NCBI GenBank assembly: GCA_022575985.1
Contig: JAKSXM010000132.1
Span: 16,554,001-16,618,000 of the forward strand
DNA length: 64,000 nucleotides
DNA from: Anagrus nilaparvatae
Lineage: Eukaryota > Arthropoda > Insecta > Hymenoptera > Mymaridae
Direction of reading: 5' to 3'
Shown: positions 46,561-58,723 of the stretch, one piece after another
Numbering within the stretch: position 1 is the first letter of the stretch
Layout of the letters: each line of letters opens with the position of its first letter
Notes under the pieces: generated by a model
Database searches by the model: none
What the model was told of the DNA's origin: nothing
Seen by the model: the letters and a program-made list of their open reading frames with translations, nothing else
Program-made: the position numbers and the translations under genes

Positions 46561-47119
46561 GAAAAGAGCAGCCCCGATTACCTATTAGGTAACATTTTTG
46601 GTTCAAAATATCGATTTTTTCATTAAAAAAAATTCAAATGGCTTGTATATGTCGATTGGGCGTTAATGAGTTAAGATACTTTTCAACATAGTGGTGATTT
46701 TATTAAAATCAACCAATCTTTTATTCAATTCCCTTTTTATAAAAATTAATTTAAAATTTGAAAACGTTCTGTTAAATGCAAATATTTTATTTATAAACAT
46801 GCAATTTTTTAATAATGTACAAGAAAATTATAAAAATTTTTTATCATTAAAAAAAAAATAATCCTATAATCTTATATATAAAAGAATTCATTTAAAATTA
46901 AAAAAAAGTATTTAATAATTTAAAAAATAAAAATTATATTATAACAGTTTTTTTTGAATTTAAATATAAAAAAGGAAATTAAGTAAGGTTTATTAATATA
47001 ATCTAAATTAAGTTAAATAAATCAAAACAAGAAAAATAAATCTATCAAAAGGTATAATAAATAATAATATTTAAAATAATAATAATCATAATAAGTACAA
47101 ATAACGTTATTTTATTTAG
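46561..47119. other. AT-rich spacer
   Basis: No gene or repeat recognised. Several AATAAA words and long A/T runs. Confidence 0.5.
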
Positions 47120-48622
47120 ACTCGAAAAAAAGTAAATCAGTTAAAATAAAATTATTCAGAGAGCAAAACTTTATAGATAACATAGATGATGCGACATTAA
47201 TTTTCATTTTTCAATATTTACCATTGGAAGAAAGATCAAAAATTGAAGCAGTTTCTAAAAGGTGATAAATTTTAAGTAAAATGAGTTGGATAGATTCAAA
47301 ATATTTTCAAGTAAATATACTTCATAAGCACAACAAATTTGAATATTTGTCTATTAAGGATAAATCAAAACTTTTTTCTGTTGTAATAAAAAAATCTAAA
47401 AATTACATAAAGAAATTAAAAATTAACAATAGAGTAGAAGAAAACTTTACAATGATCCAAAAAACCATAGCAGATCATTGCAAAAATTTTAAAAAATTTT
47501 AAGTTTGTGAAAGTAATAAAAATAAGAAATATTTAATTAGAGATGAGTACTTAGAAAAAATATTTAAAAATAATGAAGATTTGTCTTCAATTAATTTAGA
47601 CCAATTAAGCATAAAAGGGAAGTGTCTAACTAGCTTAAATGCAACATTATTAACTGATGTTCAGATTACAGCAAATTATGGAATAAATCAGATGAAAAAT
47701 GAACTTTTGTATAGTTTCATCTGCAAATTAAAAAACTTGAAAACATCTGAATACAAATGTATATCTTATTCAGAAAATAATTCTAAAGAAATTATTAAAT
47801 CTTTAGATAAAAGTAACTGCCAAGCCTCCAGGCGTTTACTTTAAGGGCAACTGGGGAGTGTAAAAACACCTTAAATCAATTCTTAATAAAACAAAAAAAT
47901 TTAACGCATTTAGATTACAATGAATTTATAAATGAAAACATATTATAAATAACGCCATGGGTTCAAAATTGAAAAGTCTTTTAATTAATATTCTCGATAG
48001 AGTAATCGTATCATTGTAATATTTTACAGATTTAGAAAAATTACAATTAAAAATTTTTTCATTAACAGATAATCTTATTACATATTTAGCTCGCATGCCA
48101 AATTTAAAAGAAATTTCAATTTTTTCAAAAGAATATGCAGTTACTCCAAATGGTGAATTTATTATGACAATATTGAATAATATAATTTCATTTAAAATAA
48201 TTTGTCGTGATTGAATTTTGGATAATTTGTTGCAGGCACTAGTACCTTGCCAAAACTTATTAATATTAGATATTGCAACCTGCAAAATTCAGAATAATGG
48301 TCTGATAAGCATTTGCCAGATGAGGCAAATAAATAAAATAAATTTATCAAACACTACATTAAATGATAAACAATTAATACAAATAACAAGATCATTAATA
48401 AATTTAAGTGAACTGAGTCTTGGTGGATTTATTAATGCAACAATAAATTTAATAGCAATTTAAAATGATCATAAGATTGAGCGAGGAGATCGAAATATGC
48501 TAACAATAATTTACAGCAATGAAGGAATTTTACACAATGCTATGATAGTTAATAAAATAAACTTCACAGATATTAAATTAATTAATTTAAAAATATCTGA
48601 TTTTTTGTTTGAAATTTATTAA
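47120..48622 (+). pseudogene. F-box / leucine-rich-repeat protein pseudogene
   Basis: F-box proteins link substrates to SCF ubiquitin ligases. After an acceptor-like TTATTTAG, NIDDATLIFIFQYLPLEERS, then KIEAVSKR, fits an F-box; the Trp that usually follows is replaced by a TGA stop. Downstream fragments carry LRR-like spacing: EDLSSINLDQLSIKGKCLTS, LEKLQLKIFSLTDNLITYLA, LLILDIATCKIQNNGLIS, INKINLSNTTLNDKQLIQIT and LSELSLGGF. At least four stops or frameshifts separate them, and the last reading ends near 48620. Codon use is very AT-rich like the local DNA, so this looks like a decayed host-type paralogue and not a recent transposon gene. Confidence 0.6.
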
Positions 48623-50302
48623 TTATATTACTAAAAAAAAATATTAATTATAAAAAATTAATTTTAGTTTGTTATTTTTTATTATTAAATTTAAATAACA
48701 ATTTTAAATATTAAAAGTTGAACCTAAAATTTAATTAATTTACTTTATAAAAACATTATCAAATATATCATGTTACTTTTGTATTACAAACATTTATTAG
48801 TATTCTTAATTTTAAGTTTATTTTGTATTTTGAAAAAATTAATTTAAATACAAGATTTTTTACAAAATTTAAATGAAATTTACTATATTATTTAAAAAAA
48901 GTATATAATTTAAATTATAATTTCAATTTTTACTTGCTTCATTAAAAAAAACATTTCTCGATACCCTCTATTCAAATTTATGAGCCATCTGGACTGAAGA
49001 CACAGAAAGTTGTAAAATAAAAATTAAAAAATTTTAAATAACTAATAATGAATATTAATTAATATTCAAAATTTCTTGTATCGCTCAATGATAAGGAGAG
49101 TATTTAAAATAATTGAAATAATAACAACCTTTACGAGCAAGGTTGTTAAAGGTTGTTATTATTTCAATTATTTTAAAAAATTTTTAATTTGGCATAAAAT
49201 ATAAATAATAATAGTTGTTGTTAGGATGTACAAAAATTTTTTCATTTTTAAAATTGAAAATGTTTTAAAATACTGGCACTAATCATGATAACTTTTTTGG
49301 GCTCAATATTTAAATTTTGGGTCATTGATTTAGAATAAATTGATAATGGCCATTTGAAGCAAATTAATTTCTTTTTAACCAAAAACTTTTTTAACAATTT
49401 TTTGAATTTTGAAATAAAAAAATCAATATTAATATTTTTAACTTAAATTTAGCAGTAATATAACAGCTTCTAATAAGCTTGAAAGAGTTTCTTTCTGCAT
49501 CACTAATTCTAGTTGTAAAAATAGAGCTGCGTGGATTTAGCTAAACTTTCACAAACATTTGGTTTGCATGAGCTGGATACGATGCTTTAATATCTAACAC
49601 ATTTTACTAGATTGTTCATGTAGAATATTTGTGTCTGCTAAACTAGGTTGAGAAGATAAATGTACGTCAGTTGAATGATTAAATTGTTATTTAATTTGTT
49701 GATAAAAATTAATATGAACTAAGACTTTAATCATTTATTATGCTCATATAAATCGACCAGTGAATATAAATTTTGATGTATCTGTAATAATAATACATTT
49801 ACATAAGTAATAATTTAAAATCTTTAAATATAAAAATGATTTAAATAGTTACGTACCAAAGATAATAACTGATTGTCCTTATAGAGCTGTTTTATGTAAA
49901 ATACCTTGTTTGGTTAGCATTATATTTCGAAATTTAATACGATTGAAAGAGCTGATAAGTTTACTTCCAATAATTTGGCTTCTGTTAAATAAATATCCTT
50001 AACATACCAATAATTTTATATATTAATCTTTGGAAGTCTCTACTTCTACGAACCGTGATTTTTCATATGTGTACCCTATTCTCCTATTTTCCAAATTTCT
50101 ACTTATTTTCTTTGAAGCTCCTCTTTTTTCGTGTTAATTTCTGTCTCCAATTTTAATTTATTTTAATTTTTTTAACTTTTCAATAGCTTCAGTCCCAGGT
50201 GTTGTTTCTCAATTTCTCCAGCTTTTATAGTATGCTGATGAGATTTTACAATTAAAATATCTTCTTTGAAGACACTATCACTAGTTGCATTAGTAATAAA
50301 AC
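48623..50302. other. AT-rich region with one perfect hairpin
   Basis: No gene recognised. The only notable structure is the hairpin at 49103-49177. Confidence 0.5.
49103..49177. repeat. Perfect 31-bp stem hairpin, 13-nt loop
   Basis: Arm 49103-49133 (ends ATAATAACAACCTTTA) is the exact reverse complement of 49147-49177. The loop is CGAGCAAGGTTGT. This could be a short MITE, a young inverted duplication or a precursor-like RNA hairpin; sequence alone does not decide. Confidence 0.7.
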
Positions 50303-50305
50303 TAA

Positions 50306-51295
50306 CAAGGGGAGTTCAATACATTTGGAACACCAAATTGCACCAAATGGTTATGGATGAGTTTGTTATGTTGAAAAAACATGCCGACTACCCTCCGTTC
50401 CTTCCAATGGGCCTTCTGGGCCTAGAAACGGTGTTATAAAATAGGATTTTTTGGTAATTTTCAATGAAACGCCAAAACTTTGTAAGTAAACCAAAACTCT
50501 TCTGGTTGGTCTCATTTTTTTGGTTTAAGTATTACCTTTTATACGCCGCAAACTGCAAGTTATTATCATTAAATCTCTCATCACTATAGCCAATTAACCA
50601 AATGGCCATTTTTGGTTAAAAATGACCAATTTTTAAATTGCTGCCAAGTTCGTAATTTTTGACAAAAAAGGGTTTTATATATCTTGAAAAACTTTTACAA
50701 ACTTCAAGTTTCCAAAAATTCTTGACTCGTCTCATTTCCTTGATTCGTTTTTAAGAAATAGCTCTTCAAAGTTAACATTAAAAATGAGCTTTTTTAAAAA
50801 AATCGTAAAATTGGGACTGACTTCAAATTATCATATCTGGTTAACAAATCATTGAAAAGGGTAAAGTAAGAAAGTTTTGGAAACTTGAAGCTTGTACAAA
50901 TTTTTTCAGATCTATAAAACCCATTTTCGTCAGAAATTACAAATTTGGCAGCATTTTAAAAATTGATCATTTTAAGCCAAAAATGACCGTTTGGTTAATT
51001 GGCTATAGTGATGAAAGAATTAGTGATAATGAATTGCGGTTTATGGCGTATGAAAGGTGATACTTCAAACAAAAAAGTGAGATGAACCAGAAGAGTTTTG
51101 GTTAATTTGCGAAGTTTTGGCGTTTCATTGAAAATTACCAAAAAATCTTATTTTATAACATTGAGCCCTGCGCTTCTAGGCCCAGAAAGCACATTGGAAG
51201 GAACAAAGGGTAGTCGGCATGTTTTTTCAACATAACAAACTCATCCATAACCATTTGGTGTAATTTGGTATTCCAAATGTATTGAACTCCCCTTG
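50306..51295. mobile_element. Large foldback element, 990 bp, TAA target duplication
   Basis: Left start CAAGGGGAGTTCAATACATT and right end AATGTATTGAACTCCCCTTG. The arms of over 450 bp are highly similar (for example CAACATAACAAACTCATCCA and its complement, TTTTGGCGTTTCATTGAAAA). It is flanked by TAA at 50303-50305 and 51296-51298. A 3-bp T-A-rich duplication is typical of PIF/Harbinger insertions, so it may be a non-autonomous Harbinger derivative; that is inference. No ORF. Confidence 0.8.
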
Positions 51296-51298
51296 TAA

Positions 51299-51935
51299 AT
51301 ATTTTTAATCAGTAGAGGCTGTCGATCCTAAAATTCATTTATTTTTTTAATTTTAAATTATAATAAAACTATTTTAAATATTGATATTTAGTATTTACCA
51401 TAACTTTGGAATCATTTAAATAACGAATAGATGATGGTTGTAACAATCGATCAATAAAGAAAGGTACAGATTCTAAATTGTCTCTATCAAATTTGAAAAA
51501 ACTTCCTCTGAAGGATGGAATTAAGTTTGTCCATTTTTAATAGTGGATATAATTTTAATAATTCTGTAATTGATGGTGTAAGTATTTTTGGAACCAGTTA
51601 ATTGTTTGGATGAAAAATACCGAGGATGAAAATTATTTTGCATTTGATCATTATTAATCTAGGTTTTTGTGTGAAAAATGCTGTAAATAATATTGTTGAA
51701 GAGAATCATTATGAGGCTGCAAATCTTTTTGCTTGTGATCAATAATCTTTGGTGGTATCGCACCTTCTGTTGCGAAGATTACGTCCAGGATAGAGGCAGA
51801 GTGCATATAAGTAAAGTGAAGCAAATCCAAAAATTAGGCATGCGCCGTTTTTTTAATTCATCATTAAATTAAAAATTGACCATTTTTTCGTGTGTAAAAC
51901 TAAAAAAAAAAAAAATAAAAATATATTAAAAAAAA
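51299..51935. other. AT-rich spacer
   Basis: No gene recognised between the foldback element and the R1 copy. Confidence 0.5.
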
Positions 51936-51936
51936 A

Positions 51937-53965
51937 TTAAAATTTGAATGTCCCGCGGCTGAAAATGGCGGAGCCAATCAGCAAAAATGACGCCCTCTGG
52001 ATAGAGGCTCCCCACCCCACCCTCTCGTAGGTGGGCCTGTTGCCTCTATTCTGGACCACTAGTTTGCATCTAGTGGCCATTTTGAGCACCATTCGTCCCA
52101 TATAATTTTCGATATTTTTGCCCACTGCCAAGATTCGTAACAGTAACCAGCTCTTCCGAGCTGTCGTTTGGGGAGAGATACAAAAATAGACATTTAGTAT
52201 ATTGATATTTATATTGATATTTAAGTTTATCTTATTTTAGTTTATCTTATATACGGGCTCTGCCTCGGAGCCATATGGCGCAGTAGCTAGTGTCATCGGA
52301 AAGCCAGAACCTGTGGTTCATGTTGAAGGATTGCTCGCTTAGTAAGAGGATGTCTAAGTCCTCTTCACGGTCGATCTGTTCCAACAACGCACCAGCTCCC
52401 CTGGCTTGATTCATATTTCCTTGTAGAACTTGAATCATTTCCGATGACACCTGTTTCTTGCCACAGCCAGAGCCTCCCGATTCCTCGGGCAGTTTCCCTC
52501 TCCGGGATAGTGCTCCGTGGAGCACTTATCTTTTCTGGTCTTGCAGAGGAAGCACTTGGGCTTTTTCTTGCTGCAATCTGACAAAAAGGCCATCTTCGCC
52601 ACATTTGAGGCACGCCTTGCTTCTGTCTCGGCCTTTACAGACATATTGGCTATGCCCATAGCCCAGACATTTGAAACAGAGCCTCGCAACCGCACGAAGG
52701 CGCACCCTACTTGATGCCCAGCCAATCAGGATTTTACCCTTTTTGGCGTAAAGCGTCCACTTACAGGAGGTCAACAACGGCCATCTAGCTAGTTGTCCCT
52801 TTTGATTTGAAAATGGTGACCTTAAGTACGTCAACATTATCAATGCCAATAGCCTCCTGTATCTCCTGCTGCTTCGTGACCCTATCTAAGTCTCGAATTT
52901 CATTTCAGGCTTGAACACTGGGATCAGATCACGAACATTCGATTCAGGGCCCGTTACGGCATCTCTTAGCCTTTGGCAGTCCTTGATTGCCTCAAGTTAA
53001 AGCAGGACACTACCATTTTCAGCTTTCCTGATGCGATGGACCTTCGTGCCAGATTCCTCGAGTTTAACGCTCTTCTTCAGTTCCAGGAGCGTTTTCTCGC
53101 TGCTTTTTCCCGCTGCAGGAGTAATTTGGAAGGCTTCCTTCCTTTTTCTATACCTGCGCCTTCCCGTCATCAGGTTCCTTTTCCTGTTGAACCTACTTGG
53201 CTCTGGGTTTATTCTTTATTCTCTTTCTTTTTTCTTTGACCTGCCAATTTTCCTTGCTCACAAGCTTCGAGGCTTGCGCCTCCTTTTCTTGCTCCTTTCC
53301 AGCCATTTTCGTTATCTTAGTTGGCTGGTCCGTCTTTTCGGGATTTCCCTGCTTAAGCTGCAGCTTTTTTAGTTTCTTCTGCTACCTTTTTTTCTTTTTG
53401 GACTTATGCCTAGGGGCGTCCTTATCTCTATCCTTGTTGGGGGAGGTCCCAGAGTTAACCTGTGGGCTATCCACCTTGGTGCTATTAGGTGCCACCTTTG
53501 AATCATATTCCTTATTGGGATGATCTCCCCTCGCAAGTTGAATCTTTTTTGGCGGCTCTCCTATTTCAACCAATTTCACATCATTCTGTTCCAACTTCTG
53601 CTTTTGACGTAGTTGTAGCAGATTTATTTTCTTCTTTTGTTCCTGCAGCAGTTTCTCTTTTTGCCACCGCTCTTTTCCCTCCTGTTCCAATCTCGCATTT
53701 TTCGTCTTCCTCTGCTCTTGCTCCTTCCTCTTTTATTCTTGGAGCAGGATTTTCCTTCTTTCCTTTTCCTGGAGCTTCGCATTGTTCTGCTGCTTCTCCT
53801 CAGATTTAGCTATGTTGCTAGGATTGCTGAGATTCTTCGTAGGAATCCTTTTCCTCACTTGATTTGACTCTGGAGAATTCTCCCTAGAGGAAGGCGATCG
53901 GACCCTCTTTGCCTGCTATTTATGTGCTGCTTTTTTGAGAGCAGACTCCATATCTTGCGTTTCTA
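51937..53965 (-). pseudogene. R1-clade retrotransposon 5' part: gag and endonuclease, broken
   Basis: On the - strand: MESALKKAAHK at about 53955, then a Gln/Lys/Glu-rich coiled-coil-like gag (LLQEQKKKINLLQLRQKQKL near 53630-53570). Next comes VRLRAVARLCFKCLGYGHSQ (52720-52660), the first zinc knuckle, with further Cys motifs shifted in frame (CFLCKTRKDKCSTEHYPGEG). Then MIQVLQGNMNQARGAGALLE (52445-52385), the endonuclease start with LLLSE, and a later piece CKLVVQNRGNRPTYERVGWG (52075-52015), the same region as NPTYVRPG in the 27-kb copy. RT is absent. Stops and frameshifts throughout. Confidence 0.75.
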
Positions 53966-53996
53966 CATGCAGTCAATTCGGATATAGACAATTCGT

Positions 53997-54389
53997 TTAC
54001 AGGTGTTATGACACATTTTAATAACATATCCGGTTAACATATGTTACAGTATCTGACATAACACATGTATTACAAGAAATAATTGTATTATTTTTTTTTA
54101 ATTCAATAGTATTATTTAGCATCGAAACAAAATTTTATGATAGAAAAAATTATTAACTAAGCAGTATAATTTATTAATTTTATATTGTTTTGATACTTTT
54201 TTTATGGATTATTTTTTACTAAAAATTATAAATAATTAACAAAGAGTTGCGTAAGAAAAACTAACTTTTTAGTTAATCACAAGCATTATTCTATTTAAAA
54301 CTGTATAATTTTCTTATTTTTATTATAAAATGTTTTATAATGTATGTTAAGTGGAAATCTTATTAACATGTGTCGTAACACGTGTTAAT
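53997..54389. repeat. AT-rich MITE with about 30-bp inverted ends
   Basis: Left ACAGGTGTTATGACACATTT, then TAATAACAT, faces right TTATTAACATGTGTCGTAAC, then ACGTGTTAA. About 390 bp, no ORF. It sits between the broken R1 copy and the first Dnmt3 exon. Confidence 0.5.
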
Positions 54390-55339
54390 GCTATCAAATA
54401 TGGCATAGAGCTATATTCAAGTTTTAATGCCAAATACTTTTTAGTGTTTCTCAAGGTTTGAAAACGTCTGAGTTTTTAGTTATCTAAATTTGTAACATGA
54501 ATTCATATACTTTGAAGCCTTGAATGAGATTTTATTACATTCAAAACATACTTATGCTTTATTGAGATTTTAAAGGTCAATACATACTAAAATTAATGAT
54601 ATATTTTGTTTACATAGGTATGGTTATTTTAGAAACGTTGAAATTTCAAGTAGACACGTATCACGTCAGTGAAATTGACCATATCTGAGATTCAATTAGA
54701 AATGCTAATCACGGTAAAAAAGGTATACATACAATAAATGCTGGCTATAATGTAAATATCAATGAAGAGTGGTTGGATGCACATGGCCCATTTGACCTCG
54801 TATTAGCAAGTCCACCTTGTAACGATGTTAGTAGAGCAAACACCGGAAATCGAAAAGGTTTACAAGGTATTCTGAGATTTATTTAAAACAGGATTGATTT
54901 TTATTGAAAATGTAAAAAACATTTTAATTTTTATAGACAAAACTTTTAAACATTTAAAACATTTTATTAAACTTTTTATAGATAAAATTGGAACAGGCGT
55001 TTATATACTGAAGACTATAGAAATCATTCAAATTTGAATAAAAACAAATAAGAATCGACATACATTTTTTTTTGCTAGAGAATGCCGAATCAATAGATGA
55101 TGACGAAAAATCAATAATTGAAAGGTAAAAATAATTTAATTATTAATATTTTTAGTTACAGTATGTTAGCCGGATTGAAATAGATGAGTGGCTTGCAAGC
55201 TTTTGTCACTTTACCAGATAATGAGCCGCTAGCATGCTGCATGAAATTATGGTGACAAGCCAACATCTATTTTCATAAAAGATTTAATTAATAAATGGGT
55301 CAATATTTGTGAACTGTATATGACTTTGCATGCCAGTTA

Positions 55340-55760
55340 ACCGAAGTTAGCCAGTTAACTTTCCGTGCCAGTTAACCAAAATACTTCCAATTGGTCTCAT
55401 TTTTTTAGTATAAGTGTCACCATTCAGTTACCGCACACTGCAATCATTTGTCGCTAAATCTCTCATGCCGATAGTCAATAAACCAAATGCCTATTCTTAC
55501 CCCAAAATGACCAATTTTGAAATTGCTGCCAAAATTCTAATTTTTAAAAGAAACGAGTTCTATAGGCCTCAAAAATTTTTTACAAGCCCTTAGTTTCCAA
55601 AAAATTTTTACTCGTCTTTTTATAATTATTTGTTTAACAGATATGATAATTAAAGTCAGAGTCCCATTTTTAGGGTTTTTTAAAAAAAGTCAATTTTAAT
55701 CTTTATCTTTAAAATGGGATATCTTAGAAACTGTTTGATGAAATAAGACGAAAATTGGTA
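55340..55760. repeat. Diverged half copy of the 50.3-kb foldback element
   Basis: Shares the order CCAAAA..TTGGTCTCATTTTTTTG/A, AAATCTCTCAT, CAATTAACCAAATG-like, AAATGACCAATTTT, AAATTGCTGCCAA and TTCCAAAAA..ACTCGTCT with 50490-50760. Only one arm is recognised. It lies in an intron-like gap of the Dnmt3 relic. Confidence 0.6.
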
Positions 55761-56386
55761 TCCTTATGTAAAATTTTCCGCTGAATCCGAATTTTCAGTC
55801 AGATTTTCATTTGGTCACGTGACTTGGCGGAAAATTCAAAATTTGTGAAAAATGATTTTTTAAAAATCGCTATTTTTCAATTTTATTCCTTTTAAAATAA
55901 ATTTACCCAAAAAAATGATTTCATATTCTGAAAGTATATGAAAAAACCTACAATTTGAGACCAACAGGATGAAAATTGAGCTGTCTGCAGCTGAGGCATA
56001 TAAGCTAGAAAAGGCAAAGCAAGAATGTTGATTTTCTCGCGCATGCGCAGTTCAAAAAAAAATTTGGACCCCAGAATCGAATTCTACGGGAAATTTCCTA
56101 TGGGGTACTATAAGGAAAAAAAATTTTATTGTATAGTGCGCGGTTGCGAGAAAAATTAATGAACATAAATTTCTCAAAAATTAAAAATTTCAAAAAATTG
56201 AAAAAAACAAAAATCGCTGTAAAAAATAGAGGATTGGATCTAAAAAGCTAAAAATTGGGGAAAATTATTTTTTTTATATATGCTTTCGACCAAACATACT
56301 TTGGAGTAGATTCTGAGACTCGAAAATCCAAACTGTATACACTTCACAAATATTGACCCAAATTTATTATTACAAAATATTAATTA

Positions 56387-57249
56387 CTAGCATAGGTGTG
56401 AGGGGGGGCTCCGCCCCCCCTGATCTATTCCCGGTGTTGTTGTTATTGATTTTTTATTATTATCATGTTGTTATTGTCCAAAATATATATCAATGTCAAA
56501 AAAAATGAACGCCTTGAAATGAGCTAAAATTTTTTTCTTAATGTAGACCTTTTACCAGTTCAAATGTGACCAATAAGATAAAATTTGTAGTAAATTCAAA
56601 GGAATGGTGTAATTTTGAAAATGGGCCAGATCAGGCTATTTTTGGACCTTTGAACAGACATATTTCGGGCCCATGAGGTGCTAGAGGACTAAAACTTTGG
56701 CTGAGGGACTTTTTTATTACCCCAAACTATACCCTAAAATTTGAGTTGAATATATATAATATATAGTAAAAAATTTTTTTTTTTTTTTTTTTTTTTAATT
56801 TTAAAGAAACGTACGTTTTTAATAAAAATTTAACTAAGTACGCATAAATTACATTTTAATATAGAATATAAATTACATTATAATATACACAGACCCACAA
56901 ATAAATGATTAGAAATACCATAAAAATAAAAAAATGAAAACAATTTTTTTACCAGCTTTAAAAATATTTTATAAAATTTTAAAGATACCTCCGTTTTGAA
57001 TAAAAATTTCAGAGAATACGTAAAAATTAGTGCTGAATCGAATACTATGAAGTGCGATAGCTAAATTTTTCGATAGTCTCGAGATATTTCAATTTTTGTT
57101 AAAAATTTTAAAAAATGTTATCAAGTTCAAAAATACTAAAAATTAAATATCTCAAAAACTACGACAGCTAATCAGAAAATATAGGGCCTATGTCACCCGC
57201 AGACTTTTTATCTTTATTTTGACACCGGTTTCATGCCAAGTGATGAGTG

Positions 57250-57317
<68 letters not shown>

Positions 57318-57348
57318 AATAAATTTTCAAATATATATAGTATTAAGA
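56387..57348 (-). mobile_element. Non-autonomous Helitron (DINE/HINE-like), 962 bp
   Basis: Read on the - strand it starts TCTTAATACTATATATATTT and soon enters a (GTCT)n tract (57249-57312 on +). It ends with the hairpin GGGGGGGCGGAGCCCCCCC, then TCACACCTATGCTAG. The flanking bases are A before TC and T after CTAG, the A/T insertion rule of Helitrons. No Rep/helicase ORF. A GTCT microsatellite near the 5' end recalls DINE-1/mini-me elements. Located in the largest intron of the Dnmt3 relic. Confidence 0.7.
57249..57312. repeat. (ACAG)n microsatellite, about 16 units
   Basis: Uninterrupted GACA tetranucleotide run near the 5' end of the Helitron at 56387-57348. Confidence 0.95.
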
Positions 57349-58022
57349 TATAAAATAAAAAAAATCAAATATTTCATCAGAGATATAGGGTTTTGGTGCT
57401 ATAATGGTTGATGCTGCAGAATTTTTTGCCCAGTATCGGCCAAGAGACTACTGGACAAACCTTCCATTTAAAAATTATGAAAAAGTAAACATAAATTTAC
57501 AAGACTGCCTGGAACCGTATCATGGGGAGAGGATAGCATCTGTGCAAAAAATTAATACAGTTACTACCAAAAGTAACTCTTTAATACAAGGTATGTTTCT
57601 TAAAACTTTCTGATTACCGTTTTAGCTTGTTATTTCGATTAATCTCACAAAAAATTAAAAGTTGACCATCAATGCTGCGTGCTCTTGTACTTAGTAAGAT
57701 TTTTTATGTTTTAGCTGGGGAAAAGAAACCTGTAATTATAAATGGAAAATCCCATAAACTATTTATAGCCAAATTGGAAGTAATTTACGGTTTAACAAAA
57801 CATTATTTAAATGTTCATGATATTCCGAAAACAAAAAGAATAAAATATTTGGGTAAAGCCTGGAGTGTGCAAGCATTGTGTACCATATTGAGAACTTTGT
57901 ATCATTTTTTTCCATTACAAAAAAATATAAGCTGTGAGTTTGCGGGATTATTAATAAAATTAAAATTAGAAATATTTTTTAATTCTAAAAAATCTTTTTT
58001 TTTGAAAATTACTGTATTTTAA

Positions 58023-58720
58023 GAATTTTTCTATAACTCTTGGATTATATTTTTATTTATTTGTATTTATACAATTACGCACATTCTTGCATTTTGTAAT
58101 ATTTTGCAATAGTTCATAAATAATAAACGTGTATTGATTTTCATAAATCGGTTCAACTTTTTCCTGTGTTAATTACATTTGGTTTATTATAAAAAAGCAG
58201 AAACTAAATAATGAACTAAATTAATAACAAATTTATTCGAACTTCAACCTCCTACAAGTAAAAGTTTTGTAAGAATCAAAAAATTATATATCCATCATGT
58301 TTAATTTTTTTCATATTTTAAGGTGCAAGAATTTAAATCTACACAGATTAGGTCTTCTGAAAATTGTCTATGGAACAAATTATTAGGATCATTTATGAAT
58401 TTGAATCTATCAAAATAATAAATGGTTTTGAAATTTTTTTTCGCATGTCTAAAGGAGCATATTCAGTACAATTTTCCATAAAATTATTTATTTTAAAATT
58501 CAAACCTGCTGATATAACAAAAAAATAAAATTCTATAACAATTTTAAAAGATAACAATTAATTTAAACTTACTATTAGTATTTTTATTAACTTCAGAATT
58601 AAAAATTCATTTTTTTTTCTTAAAAAGTTTTATTTTCATTATATTTTTTTTTTAATAGATCCAAAGGTGATATTTTGAAAATATTCTTATTGGTTGTTTC
58701 ATGTAACTAAATATCATTAC
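58023..58720. other. AT-rich spacer between converging genes
   Basis: Lies 3' of both the Dnmt3 relic (+) and the zinc-finger remnant (-). No gene or repeat recognised. Confidence 0.5.
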
Positions 58721-58723
58721 ATT

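Larger units (their letters stand above)
54618..58022 (+). pseudogene. Dnmt3-type DNA (cytosine-5) methyltransferase domain, disabled
   Basis: De novo DNA methyltransferase catalytic domain. Exon-like blocks: 54618-54866 (LETLKFQVDTYHVSEID; GPFDLVLASPPCNDVSRANT, the motif IV Pro-Cys with the Dnmt3-type CND; RKGLQ); 54982-55124 (GTGVYILKTIEIIQ, NKNRH, ENAESIDDDEKSIIER, the motif VI region); about 57381-57590 (IMVDAAEFFAQYRPRDYWTN, TVTTKSNSLIQG); 57715-58022 (LEVIYGLTKHYLNVHDIPKT, YLGKAWSVQALCTILRTLYH, motif X). Splice sites are GT-AG. Lesions: TGA at 54686-54688 and 55035-55037, a shift at the nine-T run 55065-55073, and a frame mismatch entering the third block. The exon with motif I and any ADD or PWWP domain is not seen upstream. 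Probably a pseudogene; a second copy or an assembly error must be considered. Confidence 0.75.

Noticed and set aside
52973..53867. Several + strand hydrophobic ORFs
   Set aside because: Antisense shadows of the Gln/Lys-rich gag of the R1 copy at 51937-53965.
54400..54617. Missing motif I exon of the Dnmt3 relic
   Set aside because: TTTTTAG acceptor-like sites exist, but no FDGI-type sequence was found in any frame.
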